Under the pieces are notes generated by a model. The model was given only the letters and a program-made list of their open reading frames with translations. It searched no databases and was not told the DNA's origin. Positions 6,144-13,435 of a stretch of DNA of 14,680 nucleotides are shown here, piece by piece. Location: contig USKR01000006.1 in the NCBI GenBank assembly GCA_900555215.1, positions 1 through 14,680 of the forward strand. Reading direction: 5' to 3'. This DNA comes from an uncultured Ruminococcus sp. (GTDB lineage: Bacteria > Bacillota > Clostridia > Lachnospirales > Lachnospiraceae). Both the position numbers and the translations under genes were made by a program. Within the stretch, counting starts at the first letter, position 1; each line of letters opens with the position of its first letter.

Positions 6144-8147
6144 ATGGATAATAAAACAGAAAACAGACCGGCAGACCGTATGGAGCGGATGCGCGAACTG
6201 GTGGAGCTTTTGAACCGCGCCCGCCGCGCATACGAGCAGGATGATACAGAAATAATGAGCAATTACGAGTATGACCAGCTCTATGACGAACTCCTCGGGC
6301 TGGAAAAGGAGCTCAATACAACACTCGCATCGAGCCCTACAGTCAATGTGGGATATGAGGTGCTGAGCGAGCTGCCGAAAGAGAGGCATGAAAGTCCTAT
6401 GCTCTCGCTTGATAAGACAAAAGAGGTGGGAAGGCTGAAGGAATTTCTGGGAGACCAGAAGGCGGTCATTTCCTGGAAGCTGGACGGGCTGACCATTGTC
6501 CTCACATACAGGGGCGGCACTCTTGCAAAGGCAGTGACGCGAGGAAACGGGGAAGTAGGAGAGGTTGTCACGAACAATGCCAGAGTTTTTCAAAATCTCC
6601 CTCTTAACATCCCTTATCAGGGGGAACTTGTCCTGAGAGGAGAAGCGGTCATTTCTTATAAAGATTTTGAGAAGATCAATGAGGAAATAGGGGACGCGGA
6701 CGCAAAGTATAAAAATCCGAGAAATCTGTGCAGCGGCTCTGTGCGCCAGCTCAATAATGAGATCACGGCAAAGCGGAGGGTGAGGTTTTATGCCTTTACC
6801 CTTGTGAGCGCGGAAGGCATTGATTTCCGGAATTCCCGGCAGTACCAGATGCAGTGGCTCCGGGAGCAGGGATTTGATGTAGTGGAGAATCATCTGGTCA
6901 CAGGCGGGACAATTGATGAAGAAGTAGCCTGGTTTGCCCGCCATATCGAGAAAAATGAGCTGCCGTCTGACGGCCTGGTGCTGGTATACGATGATATTGC
7001 TTATGGCCAGTCACTCGGCGCTACGGCAAAATTCCCCAGAGATTCTTTTGCATTTAAGTGGGCAGATGAAATCCGGGAAACCACGCTCAGAGAGATCGAG
7101 TGGAGCCCGTCCAGGACAGGGCTGATCAATCCGGTGGCTGTCTTTGAGCCTGTTGAGCTGGAAGGTACGACTGTAAGCCGTGCCAGCGTCCACAATATCA
7201 GTATTATGGAAGAACTGGAGCTTGGCGTGGGAGACCGGATCACTGTGTATAAGGCTAATATGATCATCCCGCAGATCGCAGAAAATCTGACAAGGAGCGG
7301 TGTGAAGGATATACCTGGGGTCTGTCCGGTATGCGGCGGGGCGACCAGGATCGCCATGGAAAATGAGACAAAGACATTGTATTGTACGAATCCCAAATGT
7401 CAGGCAAAGCATGTGAAATCCTTTACCCTCTTTGTGAGCAGGGACGCCATGAATATTGAGGGGCTTTCAGAAGCGACCCTGGAGAAGTTTATTGCAAACG
7501 GGTATGTGAAGGATCTGACTGATCTTTTCCATCTGGACCGGTATGCGGAAGAAATCAAAAATATGGACGGATTCGGAGAAAAATCTTATGAAAATCTCCG
7601 AAACAGCATAAATAACGCGCGTACAACGACTCTCCCAAGGCTCGTATACAGTCTCGGCATCCCGAATATCGGGATCGCCAATGCAAAAGTGATCTGCCGG
7701 GCGCTGGGGAATGACCCGGAGCGGGTAATGAATGCATCGGCAGAAGAGCTGAATGAGATCCCGGGAGTTGGAGAGGTGATCGCAAAGGCTTATGTGGATT
7801 ATTTTGCCGATGAAGAACACAGAGATGTCTACAGGCGTCTTCTGGAGGAAGTCGATATCCCTAAGGAAGAAGAGACGGCGGACGGTCAGAAGTTTGCCGG
7901 GGTAAACTTTGTGATCACAGGAAGCGTGGAGCATTTTGCAAACCGCGCCGAGGTGAAAGAAGAAATCGAAAAGAGAGGGGGGAAAGTGACGGGAAGCGTA
8001 ACATCAAAGACGAATTATCTTATTAACAATGATGTCAATTCTACTTCTTCTAAAAACAGAAAGGCAAGAGAACTCGGAATTCCGATCATATCAGAGGAGG
8101 AGTTCTTAAAAATGCTGGAAGGTCAGCCTGCAGAAGAGGAAGCCTGA
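6144..8147 (+). CDS. ligA: NAD-dependent DNA ligase LigA, divergent active site
   Basis: A 667-residue protein with full LigA architecture: domain Ia and adenylation domain, OB fold, C4 zinc finger (Cys394, 397, 414, 419), helix-hairpin-helix repeats (about 435-560) and a C-terminal BRCT domain (about 584-661). The adenylation lysine is Lys112 in SWKLDG. Glu167 (RGEAV), Arg193 (NPRN), Asp276 (SDG) and Lys305 (FAFKW) are conserved. Against E. coli LigA recalled from memory, several key positions differ: His23 to Glu31, Asp32 to Asn40, Glu113 to Ser110, Asp138 to Asn135 and Lys290 to Val281. ATG 6144 has GGGAGG just upstream (6134-6139) and gives the usual family length. ATG 6096, with GGGGGAT, is an alternative adding 16 residues. 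It seals nicks with NAD as cofactor if active. Confidence 0.93.
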   Translation: MDNKTENRPADRMERMRELVELLNRARRAYEQDDTEIMSNYEYDQLYDELLGLEKELNTTLASSPTVNVGYEVLSELPKERHESPMLSLDKTKEVGRLKEFLGDQKAVISWKLDGLTIVLTYRGGTLAKAVTRGNGEVGEVVTNNARVFQNLPLNIPYQGELVLRGEAVISYKDFEKINEEIGDADAKYKNPRNLCSGSVRQLNNEITAKRRVRFYAFTLVSAEGIDFRNSRQYQMQWLREQGFDVVENHLVTGGTIDEEVAWFARHIEKNELPSDGLVLVYDDIAYGQSLGATAKFPRDSFAFKWADEIRETTLREIEWSPSRTGLINPVAVFEPVELEGTTVSRASVHNISIMEELELGVGDRITVYKANMIIPQIAENLTRSGVKDIPGVCPVCGGATRIAMENETKTLYCTNPKCQAKHVKSFTLFVSRDAMNIEGLSEATLEKFIANGYVKDLTDLFHLDRYAEEIKNMDGFGEKSYENLRNSINNARTTTLPRLVYSLGIPNIGIANAKVICRALGNDPERVMNASAEELNEIPGVGEVIAKAYVDYFADEEHRDVYRRLLEEVDIPKEEETADGQKFAGVNFVITGSVEHFANRAEVKEEIEKRGGKVTGSVTSKTNYLINNDVNSTSSKNRKARELGIPIISEEEFLKMLEGQPAEEEA

Positions 8148-8210
8148 GCATTGCGGGCAGGACAGCACTGCGGCTTGAAGACGTATCAGACAAGGAAAGG
8201 CAGGGAATGC

Positions 8211-9770
8211 GTGAATTTAAAGACAATAAGGATTAAAGAAAGATTACAGGAAAAATTACAGGAGAAACTCAATGAGACCCTTAAGGCGGTGCTGCCGATC
8301 ATTGCGATCGTTCTTGTGCTGTGCTTTACGATCGCACCGCTGGAACCGGGCATTCTGCTTGCGTTCCTCTTAGGAGCGGTGCTGCTGACTGTGGGGATGA
8401 TGTTCTTTACACTGGGAGTGGATATGTCCATGACACCGATCGGCGAAAATGTAGGAACGTGTATGACACAGACAAAGAAGCTGTGGATCATGGTGCTTCT
8501 CAGTTTTATTCTCGGATTTATCGTGACGATATCTGAGCCGGATCTACAGGTGCTTGCGGAGCAGGTTCCGGCGGTGCCGAATATGGTCCTGGTGCTTTCC
8601 GTGGCGTTCGGCGTAGGACTCTTCCTTGTGGCGGCGCTTCTCAGGATGCTTTTTAACATTACATTGGCCCATATGCTGATCGTGCTGTATGTGGCCGTTT
8701 TCGGACTCGCGCTGCTGGCGCCGGGAGATTTTATTGCAGTAGCATTTGACGCGGGAGGAGTGACGACCGGTCCGATGACTGTGCCGTTCATCATGTCGCT
8801 GGGTATCGGTATCTCCGCAATCCGAAATGATGAGAGGGCAGAGGATGACAGTTTTGGGCTTGTAGCGCTTTCGTCAGTGGGTCCCATACTGTCAGTACTT
8901 GTACTCAGCCTGATCTACCGTCCCGAGAGCGCGCAGTATGTGCCGGATAACATCCCTCGTGTCGCGGATTCTGTGGAGCTGTGGGATTTGTTCGCGCATG
9001 AATTTCCGGAATACATGAAGGAGATGGCGGTGTCCCTTCTTCCGATCATTATATTTTTCATTATTTTTCAGATTGTCTTTAAAAGAATGCAGAAGAGAGC
9101 CCTGGTCAGGACTGCTGTGGGAATGGTATATACTTACGCCGGGCTTGTCCTTTTTCTTACCGGGGTAAACGCCGGTTTTATGCCGGCGGGGAGCTATCTC
9201 GGTCAGGTGCTGGCGGATAACCCGTACCGGTGGGTGATCGTTCCCATCGGCATGATCATCGGTTATTTCATTGTCCGGGCCGAGCCGGCGGTGTTTGTGC
9301 TGACTCATCAAGTGGAGGATATTACATCCGGGGCGATCAGCGCAGGCTCTATGAGTCTGAGTCTTTCCGTCGGAGTGGCGGTGTCTCTCGGACTGGCAAT
9401 GATCCGGGTGCTGACCGGGATTTCTATTTTCTGGTTTGTGATACCCGGATATGCGGCGGCGCTTATCCTTTCATTTTTTGTCCCAAAGATATTTACTGCG
9501 ATCGCGTTTGATTCGGGTGGTGTGGCGTCCGGACCGATGACGGCGACCTTCCTGCTGCCATTCGCTATCGGCGCGTGTGTAAGCATTGGCGGAGATATCG
9601 TAACCGATGCGTTTGGAGTGGTGGCGATGGTCGCCATGACGCCGCTGATCACGATACAGATCCTGGGACTTGTTTATCAGTTCCGTTCAAAACATGCAGA
9701 GAATGCCGGGGCAGAGGGCAAGGACTCCGTATTTGCTCAGCTTTCGGATGATGAGATTATAGAACTTTAA
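8211..9770 (+). CDS. DUF1538 family membrane protein, two tandem repeats (putative transporter)
   Basis: A 519-residue polytopic membrane protein with roughly ten or more hydrophobic segments and a charged amphipathic N-terminal helix (RLQEKLQEKLNETL). It is an internal duplication with an offset of about 250 residues. AFDAGGVTTGPMT (178-190) recurs as AFDSGGVASGPMT (432-444), an EP...VL..QV motif occurs near 109 and again near 358, and FTLGVDM.PIG pairs with FLTGVNAG.PAG. Paired broken-helix motifs of this kind resemble secondary transporters. I recognise the family as DUF1538, with no established substrate. GTG 8211 follows AAGGAAAGGCAGGGA; a TTG at 8151 is a less likely start. The PII-like gene follows 10 nt later, suggesting the pair works together. 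Confidence 0.87.
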   Translation: MNLKTIRIKERLQEKLQEKLNETLKAVLPIIAIVLVLCFTIAPLEPGILLAFLLGAVLLTVGMMFFTLGVDMSMTPIGENVGTCMTQTKKLWIMVLLSFILGFIVTISEPDLQVLAEQVPAVPNMVLVLSVAFGVGLFLVAALLRMLFNITLAHMLIVLYVAVFGLALLAPGDFIAVAFDAGGVTTGPMTVPFIMSLGIGISAIRNDERAEDDSFGLVALSSVGPILSVLVLSLIYRPESAQYVPDNIPRVADSVELWDLFAHEFPEYMKEMAVSLLPIIIFFIIFQIVFKRMQKRALVRTAVGMVYTYAGLVLFLTGVNAGFMPAGSYLGQVLADNPYRWVIVPIGMIIGYFIVRAEPAVFVLTHQVEDITSGAISAGSMSLSLSVGVAVSLGLAMIRVLTGISIFWFVIPGYAAALILSFFVPKIFTAIAFDSGGVASGPMTATFLLPFAIGACVSIGGDIVTDAFGVVAMVAMTPLITIQILGLVYQFRSKHAENAGAEGKDSVFAQLSDDEIIEL

Positions 9771-9780
9771 GAGGTATGGT

Positions 9781-10461
9781 ATGAGTGAGATATATTTGCT
9801 GATGACGGTTACAAAACGCACCATGGGGCGCAGGCTCCTGTCGTGTTATGAACATAACGGGCTTTCCGCGGTGCTGTGTACTCTCGCAAAAGGGACCGCG
9901 ACCAGTGAGATCCTGGACTGCCTGGGTCTGGAAATGACGGAGAAAACCGTTATGATGGCAGTTATAACAGATGAGACATGGAAAAATGTAAAACGGGATA
10001 TGGAGGAAAGCCTTCAGATCGATGTCCCCGGGACGGGGATCGCATTCCTTGTTCCTGTATCAAGTATTGGCGGCGGGAAATTATTCCGGTTTCTTTTAGA
10101 TGGACAGATGTATGAGAGAGAAGAGGAGAATGTGATGAAGAACACGAAATATGAATTGATCGTTGTGATAGCAAACCACGGGTACAGTGAAGAAGTGATG
10201 GAGGCGGCCAGAGCGCAGGGCGCCGGAGGCGGGACGGTCATTCATGCAAAAGGGACCGGGTTGGAAAAGGCAGAGAAGTTCCTTGGCGTCTCTATCGCGG
10301 ATGAGAAAGAGATGATCTTCATTGTGGCAAAAGCTGAGATGAAGAATTCTATTATGCGTTCAATCATGGAAAACGCAGGGTTGGGGAGCAAGGCAAAATC
10401 TGTTGTATTCTCACTTCCGGTGACAGATACGGCGGGACTGCGCCTCCAGGAGATTCAGTAG
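9781..10461 (+). CDS. Tandem PII-like regulatory protein
   Basis: A 226-residue soluble protein made of two PII-like (GlnB/GlnK-fold) domains, at about 1-108 and 122-226. The halves are clearly related with an offset of about 120 residues: AKGT at 36 and 156, LG at 48 and 168, G.G at 84 and 200, and PV at 92 and 213. PII proteins are small trimeric sensors of nucleotides or metabolites that often plug or gate membrane transporters. Here the partner would be the DUF1538 protein encoded immediately upstream (10-nt gap, GAGG ribosome binding site at 9771-9774). I do not see the classical uridylylated T-loop tyrosine context, so the signal sensed is unknown. A second ribosome binding site and in-frame ATG lie at the domain boundary. 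Confidence 0.82.
   Translation: MSEIYLLMTVTKRTMGRRLLSCYEHNGLSAVLCTLAKGTATSEILDCLGLEMTEKTVMMAVITDETWKNVKRDMEESLQIDVPGTGIAFLVPVSSIGGGKLFRFLLDGQMYEREEENVMKNTKYELIVVIANHGYSEEVMEAARAQGAGGGTVIHAKGTGLEKAEKFLGVSIADEKEMIFIVAKAEMKNSIMRSIMENAGLGSKAKSVVFSLPVTDTAGLRLQEIQ
10122..10137 (+). promoter_or_regulatory. Internal ribosome binding site and in-frame ATG at the PII domain boundary
   Basis: AGAGGAG at 10122-10128 is followed after 6 nt by an in-frame ATG at 10135 (codon 119 of the tandem PII gene). It sits exactly in the linker between the two domains. It could yield a 108-residue single-domain PII-like protein, or be a relic of two fused genes. Confidence 0.4.
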
Positions 10462-10501
10462 GGGCGCTGAGGGAGGTTTTGTACGTTTAGAAAAACTTCA
10501 T

Positions 10502-10530
10502 TTGTATAAGGAATGCAAGTGTACTATAAT
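10502..10530 (+). promoter_or_regulatory. Sigma-A-type promoter for the clpX-like gene
   Basis: TTGTAT (10502-10507) and a consensus TATAAT (10525-10530) are 17 bp apart. The leader to the ATG at 10601 is about 63 nt and contains a small hairpin (CCGTT at 10549-10553 pairing with AACGG at 10557-10561). This suggests the gene is transcribed separately from the upstream run. Confidence 0.65.
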
Positions 10531-10600
10531 AAAAGGCATCCGGGGAAACCGTTTGCAACGGATCCACAGGAAATGCTTGGAGTATAGAAGGGAACGATTT

Positions 10601-12118
10601 ATGTCAGATCAGGATTTCATCTTAGAAGATGAGAAAGATAAAGAAATAAACATGAAAACCAGTATGGGCGGACAGGATGATCAGCCGGAGAAAGGCGTGG
10701 ATTCAGGGAATGATTCTGCCGAGGGAACAGGCAAGGACGAGATTGCTGCCACTGAGAAAAACGACGGGGACAGTGACGATGAGTATGAAAAGATTTGTTT
10801 TATCTGCCATCGTCCGGAGAGCGTGACCGGGAAGATGATCGAGCTTCCGAATAATATTACTGTATGCCCGGACTGTATGCAGAAGAGCTTTGACGCCATG
10901 ACCAGTGGAGCTGTGGATCTGAACCGGCTGATGAATACGCCGGGGGTTCAGTTCCTTAATCTTTCTGACCTTGAGAACATGCGGCCCAGACAGCAGAAGA
11001 TCAAGAAAAAGAAAGAAAAACCGAAGGAGTTCCACCAGCTTGATATCAAGAAGATACCTGCTCCACATAAGATCAAGGCAAGGCTGGACGATTATGTAGT
11101 GGGGCAGGAATATGCCAAGAAAGCGATGTCTGTAGCGGTATATAATCACTATAAGCGTGTGGCGGCAGGCACAGCGGATGACATTGAGATTGAAAAATCG
11201 AATATGCTCATGATCGGACCGACAGGGAGCGGTAAAACTTACCTTGTCAAGACGCTGGCCCGCCTTCTTGACGTGCCTCTGGCGATTACGGACGCTACGT
11301 CTCTGACAGAGGCAGGCTACATAGGCGATGACATTGAAAGCGTTGTTTCCAAGCTCCTTGCGGCCGCGGACAATGATGTGGAGAAAGCAGAGCAGGGGAT
11401 CATCTTTATTGATGAGATCGATAAGATCGCGAAGAAACAGAATTCCAACCAGAGGGATGTAAGCGGTGAATCTGTCCAGCAGGGAATGCTGAAACTTCTG
11501 GAAGGAAGCGATGTGGAAGTCCCGGTAGGGGCGAACAGCAAGAACGCTATGGTTCCCCTGACCACGGTAAATACGAAGAATATTCTATTTATCTGCGCGG
11601 GAGCGTTCCCTGACCTGGAAGGTATTATCAGGGAAAGGCTTCAGAAGAAGACCTCCATGGGATTTAATGCAGAACTGAAAGATAAATATGAAAATGACAA
11701 GGATATCCTTTCTAAAGTAACGGTGGAAGATTTGAGAAAATTCGGCATGATCCCGGAATTTCTCGGAAGGCTTCCTATCATCTTCACTCTTAAAGGTCTG
11801 GACAAAGATATGCTTGTCAAGATACTCAAAGAGCCTAAGAATGCAATCCTGAAGCAATACCAGAAGCTGCTCGCACTGGACGAGGTGAAACTGGATTTCA
11901 ATGATGATGCGCTTGAAGCGATCGCAGAGAAAGCGATGAAGAAGGATACCGGAGCCCGTGCCCTGCGCGCGATCATCGAGGAGTTTATGCTGGATATCAT
12001 GTATGAGATACCAAAAGATGACAGTATTGGAGAGGTGGTCATTACCAGAGAGTATATCGAAGGGACCGGGGGGCCGATCATACGGCTCCGGGGACAGGAA
12101 GTGCCCCTGTTGGGATAA
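10601..12118 (+). CDS. clpX: ClpX-like AAA+ unfoldase (ATP-dependent Clp protease ATP-binding subunit)
   Basis: A 505-residue protein, longer than the usual ClpX of about 410-430. Residues 1-62 are an acidic, low-complexity extension. The ClpX zinc-binding domain follows (Cys66, 69, 89, 92), then a Lys-rich linker (about 128-142) and the AAA+ module: Walker A GPTGSGKT (206-213), pore loop GYIGDD (from 239), Walker B IIFIDEID (267-274), arginine finger in EFLGR (Arg390) and sensor-2 GARALR (451-456). The ClpP-docking loop reads MGF (353-355) instead of IGF. The RKH substrate loop is replaced by ANSKNAM-type sequence near 311-317. It should unfold proteins, with or without ClpP. ATG 10601 has AAGGGA 7 nt upstream. 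No tig, clpP or lon is adjacent, so it may be a ClpX paralogue. Confidence 0.88.
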   Translation: MSDQDFILEDEKDKEINMKTSMGGQDDQPEKGVDSGNDSAEGTGKDEIAATEKNDGDSDDEYEKICFICHRPESVTGKMIELPNNITVCPDCMQKSFDAMTSGAVDLNRLMNTPGVQFLNLSDLENMRPRQQKIKKKKEKPKEFHQLDIKKIPAPHKIKARLDDYVVGQEYAKKAMSVAVYNHYKRVAAGTADDIEIEKSNMLMIGPTGSGKTYLVKTLARLLDVPLAITDATSLTEAGYIGDDIESVVSKLLAAADNDVEKAEQGIIFIDEIDKIAKKQNSNQRDVSGESVQQGMLKLLEGSDVEVPVGANSKNAMVPLTTVNTKNILFICAGAFPDLEGIIRERLQKKTSMGFNAELKDKYENDKDILSKVTVEDLRKFGMIPEFLGRLPIIFTLKGLDKDMLVKILKEPKNAILKQYQKLLALDEVKLDFNDDALEAIAEKAMKKDTGARALRAIIEEFMLDIMYEIPKDDSIGEVVITREYIEGTGGPIIRLRGQEVPLLG

Positions 12119-12177
12119 ATTGTTCTGCTGCGGATTTCTGCAGCGGTTAATGGCGCCTGCAGGATTCGATGAGCGCA

Positions 12178-12220
12178 GAAAACCGCAGATTCATTTCATG
12201 AGTCTGCGGTTTTCGGTTTT
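12178..12220. terminator. Strong Rho-independent terminator between convergent genes
   Basis: A perfect 12-bp stem (GAAAACCGCAGA at 12178-12189 with its complement at 12203-12214) continues through one G-U pair and TCAT/ATGA to a 3-nt loop, about 17 bp in all. TTTT at 12217-12220 follows on the plus strand. On the minus strand the stem itself ends in GGTTTTC. It lies between the stops of the clpX-like gene and the minus-strand pair, so it probably serves both. Confidence 0.85.
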
Positions 12221-12251
12221 ACCTCAGCTTAGTTTCGAACAAAGTCAGATT

Positions 12252-12542
12252 TCAGTGCTTATGGCGCTTGAATATTGAACTGGTCATCTGCACTGTCCTG
12301 TCGATCTGTTCCTGCTCTTCTTTGCTTTTCCCCTGTTTCAGTATTTCCAGGATCAGGGTGGCTTCATCGGAGGTGAATTGGATCCCTTGTCTGTTTGCGC
12401 TGGTGATTAAGGCCAGCATGACCGGGGCAAGGTCTTTTCCTGTTTTACCCGAGGTTTTCGACGCCGCCATCCGGATTAGTTCCAGTTTGGCGGGATCTAT
12501 ATTCTTCATTGCCGGATTGTTCATCCACTCTTCCGCTGTCAT
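12252..12542 (-). CDS. Hypothetical 96-residue helical protein
   Basis: A 96-residue soluble protein I do not recognise. It looks mainly alpha-helical, opens MTAEEWMNNPAMKNIDPAKL, is rich in Lys, Glu, Met and Ile, has no cysteine, no membrane segment and no signal peptide, and ends in a basic tail (FKRHKH). A strong AAAGGAG at 12552-12558 sits 9 nt before the start, which makes the minus-strand reading convincing despite an open frame on the other strand. It begins 98 nt inside the 3' end of the upstream gene in another frame, so the two are probably co-translated. The terminator at 12178-12220 closes the unit. Confidence 0.72.
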   Translation of the reverse strand: MTAEEWMNNPAMKNIDPAKLELIRMAASKTSGKTGKDLAPVMLALITSANRQGIQFTSDEATLILEILKQGKSKEEQEQIDRTVQMTSSIFKRHKH

Positions 12543-13026
12543 TTATATCATCTCCTTTCTGAGGGCTGCTTTCAGCCTGGGAAAACATATCGCTGTATAT
12601 GTGGAACATCTCCTGCTGTTCCGGGGATAGGATTCCTGACAGGAGATCCATCGGATTCATTCCTGTATCTCCGGACTCTGAAGAGGATGCGCTCTGCATC
12701 ACTTCCATGACAGACATCATTTCCCTTAAGTTGAGTATCATATCCAGGGCAGAGATCTCGCGGGGTTTTAGATAGGGGCGGAAACTGTTGAGCAGATCGA
12801 TTGGGGATGGATTTTCTTCATCTCTGAGCGTCTGTGCCCTGACAGAACCCCTCCCTCCGCTGAATATGCGGATAGTTTCCCTGAGTTCCATGACTTTTAC
12901 ACAGGCTGCGAGCATTTGCCGTTTGGATGCAGGAGCATAGGGGATCAGCAGTTTCATGATCTGCAGTTCCGGAGAAGTAATCAGATCGTCAAAAGGGGTC
13001 ATTGGTCCGGGAAGATTTTTATCCAT
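12445..13026 (-). CDS. Hypothetical 193-residue protein, Met-rich helices and polar tail
   Basis: A 193-residue protein I do not recognise. Residues 1-125 are predicted helical with Met-rich amphipathic stretches (ISALDMILNLREMMSVMEVM near 92-111) and the phrase LLNSFRPYLKP. From about 150 the chain becomes a polar Ser/Asp/Gly/Asn-rich tail, and that tail is the part that overlaps the next gene. There is no signal peptide or membrane segment. I chose the ATG at 13026, which has AGGAGT at 13031-13036. A longer in-frame reading from 13152 would add 42 residues with no ribosome binding site and an unrelated composition. Together with the 96-residue protein it forms a two-gene unit of unknown role. 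Confidence 0.68.
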   Translation of the reverse strand: MDKNLPGPMTPFDDLITSPELQIMKLLIPYAPASKRQMLAACVKVMELRETIRIFSGGRGSVRAQTLRDEENPSPIDLLNSFRPYLKPREISALDMILNLREMMSVMEVMQSASSSESGDTGMNPMDLLSGILSPEQQEMFHIYSDMFSQAESSPQKGDDINDSGRVDEQSGNEEYRSRQTGTNPDGGVENLG

Positions 13027-13049
13027 ACAGACTCCTGCATATAGCGTTG

Positions 13050-13079
13050 TAAATATATATGTTGCTGTGTATATATTTA
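13050..13079. repeat. AT-rich inverted repeat upstream of the minus-strand pair
   Basis: TAAATATATA (13050-13059) and its complement TATATATTTA (13070-13079) flank a 10-nt centre. It lies 24 nt upstream of the ATG at 13026, where a promoter would be expected, and could be an operator or simply AT-rich promoter DNA. No clear sigma-A promoter is readable there. Confidence 0.35.
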
Positions 13080-13150
13080 TGAATTGTGGAAAAGATGTAA
13101 AATGAACTTCCACGCACAGGACGGAAAACGGAGTGCAGAAGCCGGCGGGC

Positions 13151-13178
13151 ACGGTTCATAAAGCAGGTTCATAAAATA
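13151..13178 (+). promoter_or_regulatory. Possible SigK-like promoter of the 53-residue gene
   Basis: AC at 13151-13152 is followed after 17 nt by CATAAAATA (13170-13178), a full match to the CATANNNTA -10 pattern known for SigK in Bacillus. It is placed about 32 nt before the GTG start. Short degenerate patterns like this also occur by chance. Confidence 0.3.
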
Positions 13179-13210
13179 ATAAGGAACAAAGAGAAAGGGA
13201 TGAAAAGACA

Positions 13211-13372
13211 GTGTCAAGAAAATTAATTATTGACGGCAACGCCGTATATGAAATCGATGAAGATTGTATGCTGAAAAGACGTCTGATTGAGCAGGAGAGA
13301 GAAAATGCTGAAAAAAGAGGGCAAAAAGATGCAGGCAGTAAGAACCAGACGGAAAAAAAGAATATCATGTGA
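13211..13372 (+). CDS. Small conserved-looking protein, 53 residues
   Basis: A 53-residue protein starting at GTG 13211 and reading VSRKLIIDGNAVYEIDEDC, followed by a charged helix (MLKRRLIEQERENAEKRGQK) and a Lys-rich end. An AAAGGGA ribosome binding site lies just upstream, and a Rho-independent terminator at 13376-13408 starts 4 nt after the stop. This complete expression unit is why I call such a short frame real. The opening (IIDGNAVYEIDE) resembles small uncharacterised proteins I recall from Lachnospiraceae. It has no membrane segment. Function unknown. The CATANNNTA box upstream raises the possibility of sporulation-stage expression. Confidence 0.72.
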   Translation: MSRKLIIDGNAVYEIDEDCMLKRRLIEQERENAEKRGQKDAGSKNQTEKKNIM

Positions 13373-13375
13373 TGG

Positions 13376-13408
13376 AAACGGGATGTGCGGATGTGTACAT
13401 CCCGTTTT
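13376..13408. terminator. Rho-independent terminator after the 53-residue gene
   Basis: AAACGGGATGT (13376-13386) pairs with ACATCCCGTTT (13397-13407) around a 10-nt loop, and the stem runs into TTTT (13405-13408). It may also stop minus-strand transcripts arriving from the high-cysteine gene. Confidence 0.8.
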
Positions 13409-13409
13409 A

Positions 13410-13435
13410 AAATGTGCAAGGAGAAATGTGCAAGG
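13410..13435. repeat. Direct repeat of AAATGTGCAAGG, two copies
   Basis: The 12-mer at 13410-13421 recurs at 13424-13435 with 2 nt between them (period 14). The second copy runs into the palindrome that follows. Confidence 0.7.

Noticed and set aside
6126..6944. 272-residue minus-strand open frame within ligA
   Set aside because: Antisense shadow; LigA motifs run through the whole region on the plus strand.
8186..8887. 233-residue minus-strand open frame within the DUF1538 gene
   Set aside because: Antisense shadow of a hydrophobic coding region, with typical Ser/Thr/Pro bias and no motif.
10440..10467. GCGCC/GGCGC pairing at the end of the tandem PII gene as a terminator
   Set aside because: Short stem with a long loop and no T-run after it.
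12127..12144. GCTGC/GCAGC hairpin just after the clpX-like gene
   Set aside because: Only 5 bp with no T-run; the real terminator is the hairpin at 12178-12214.
12268..12630. 120-residue plus-strand open frame opposite the minus-strand pair
   Set aside because: No ribosome binding site on that strand; the minus-strand genes both have strong ones and coherent helical proteins.
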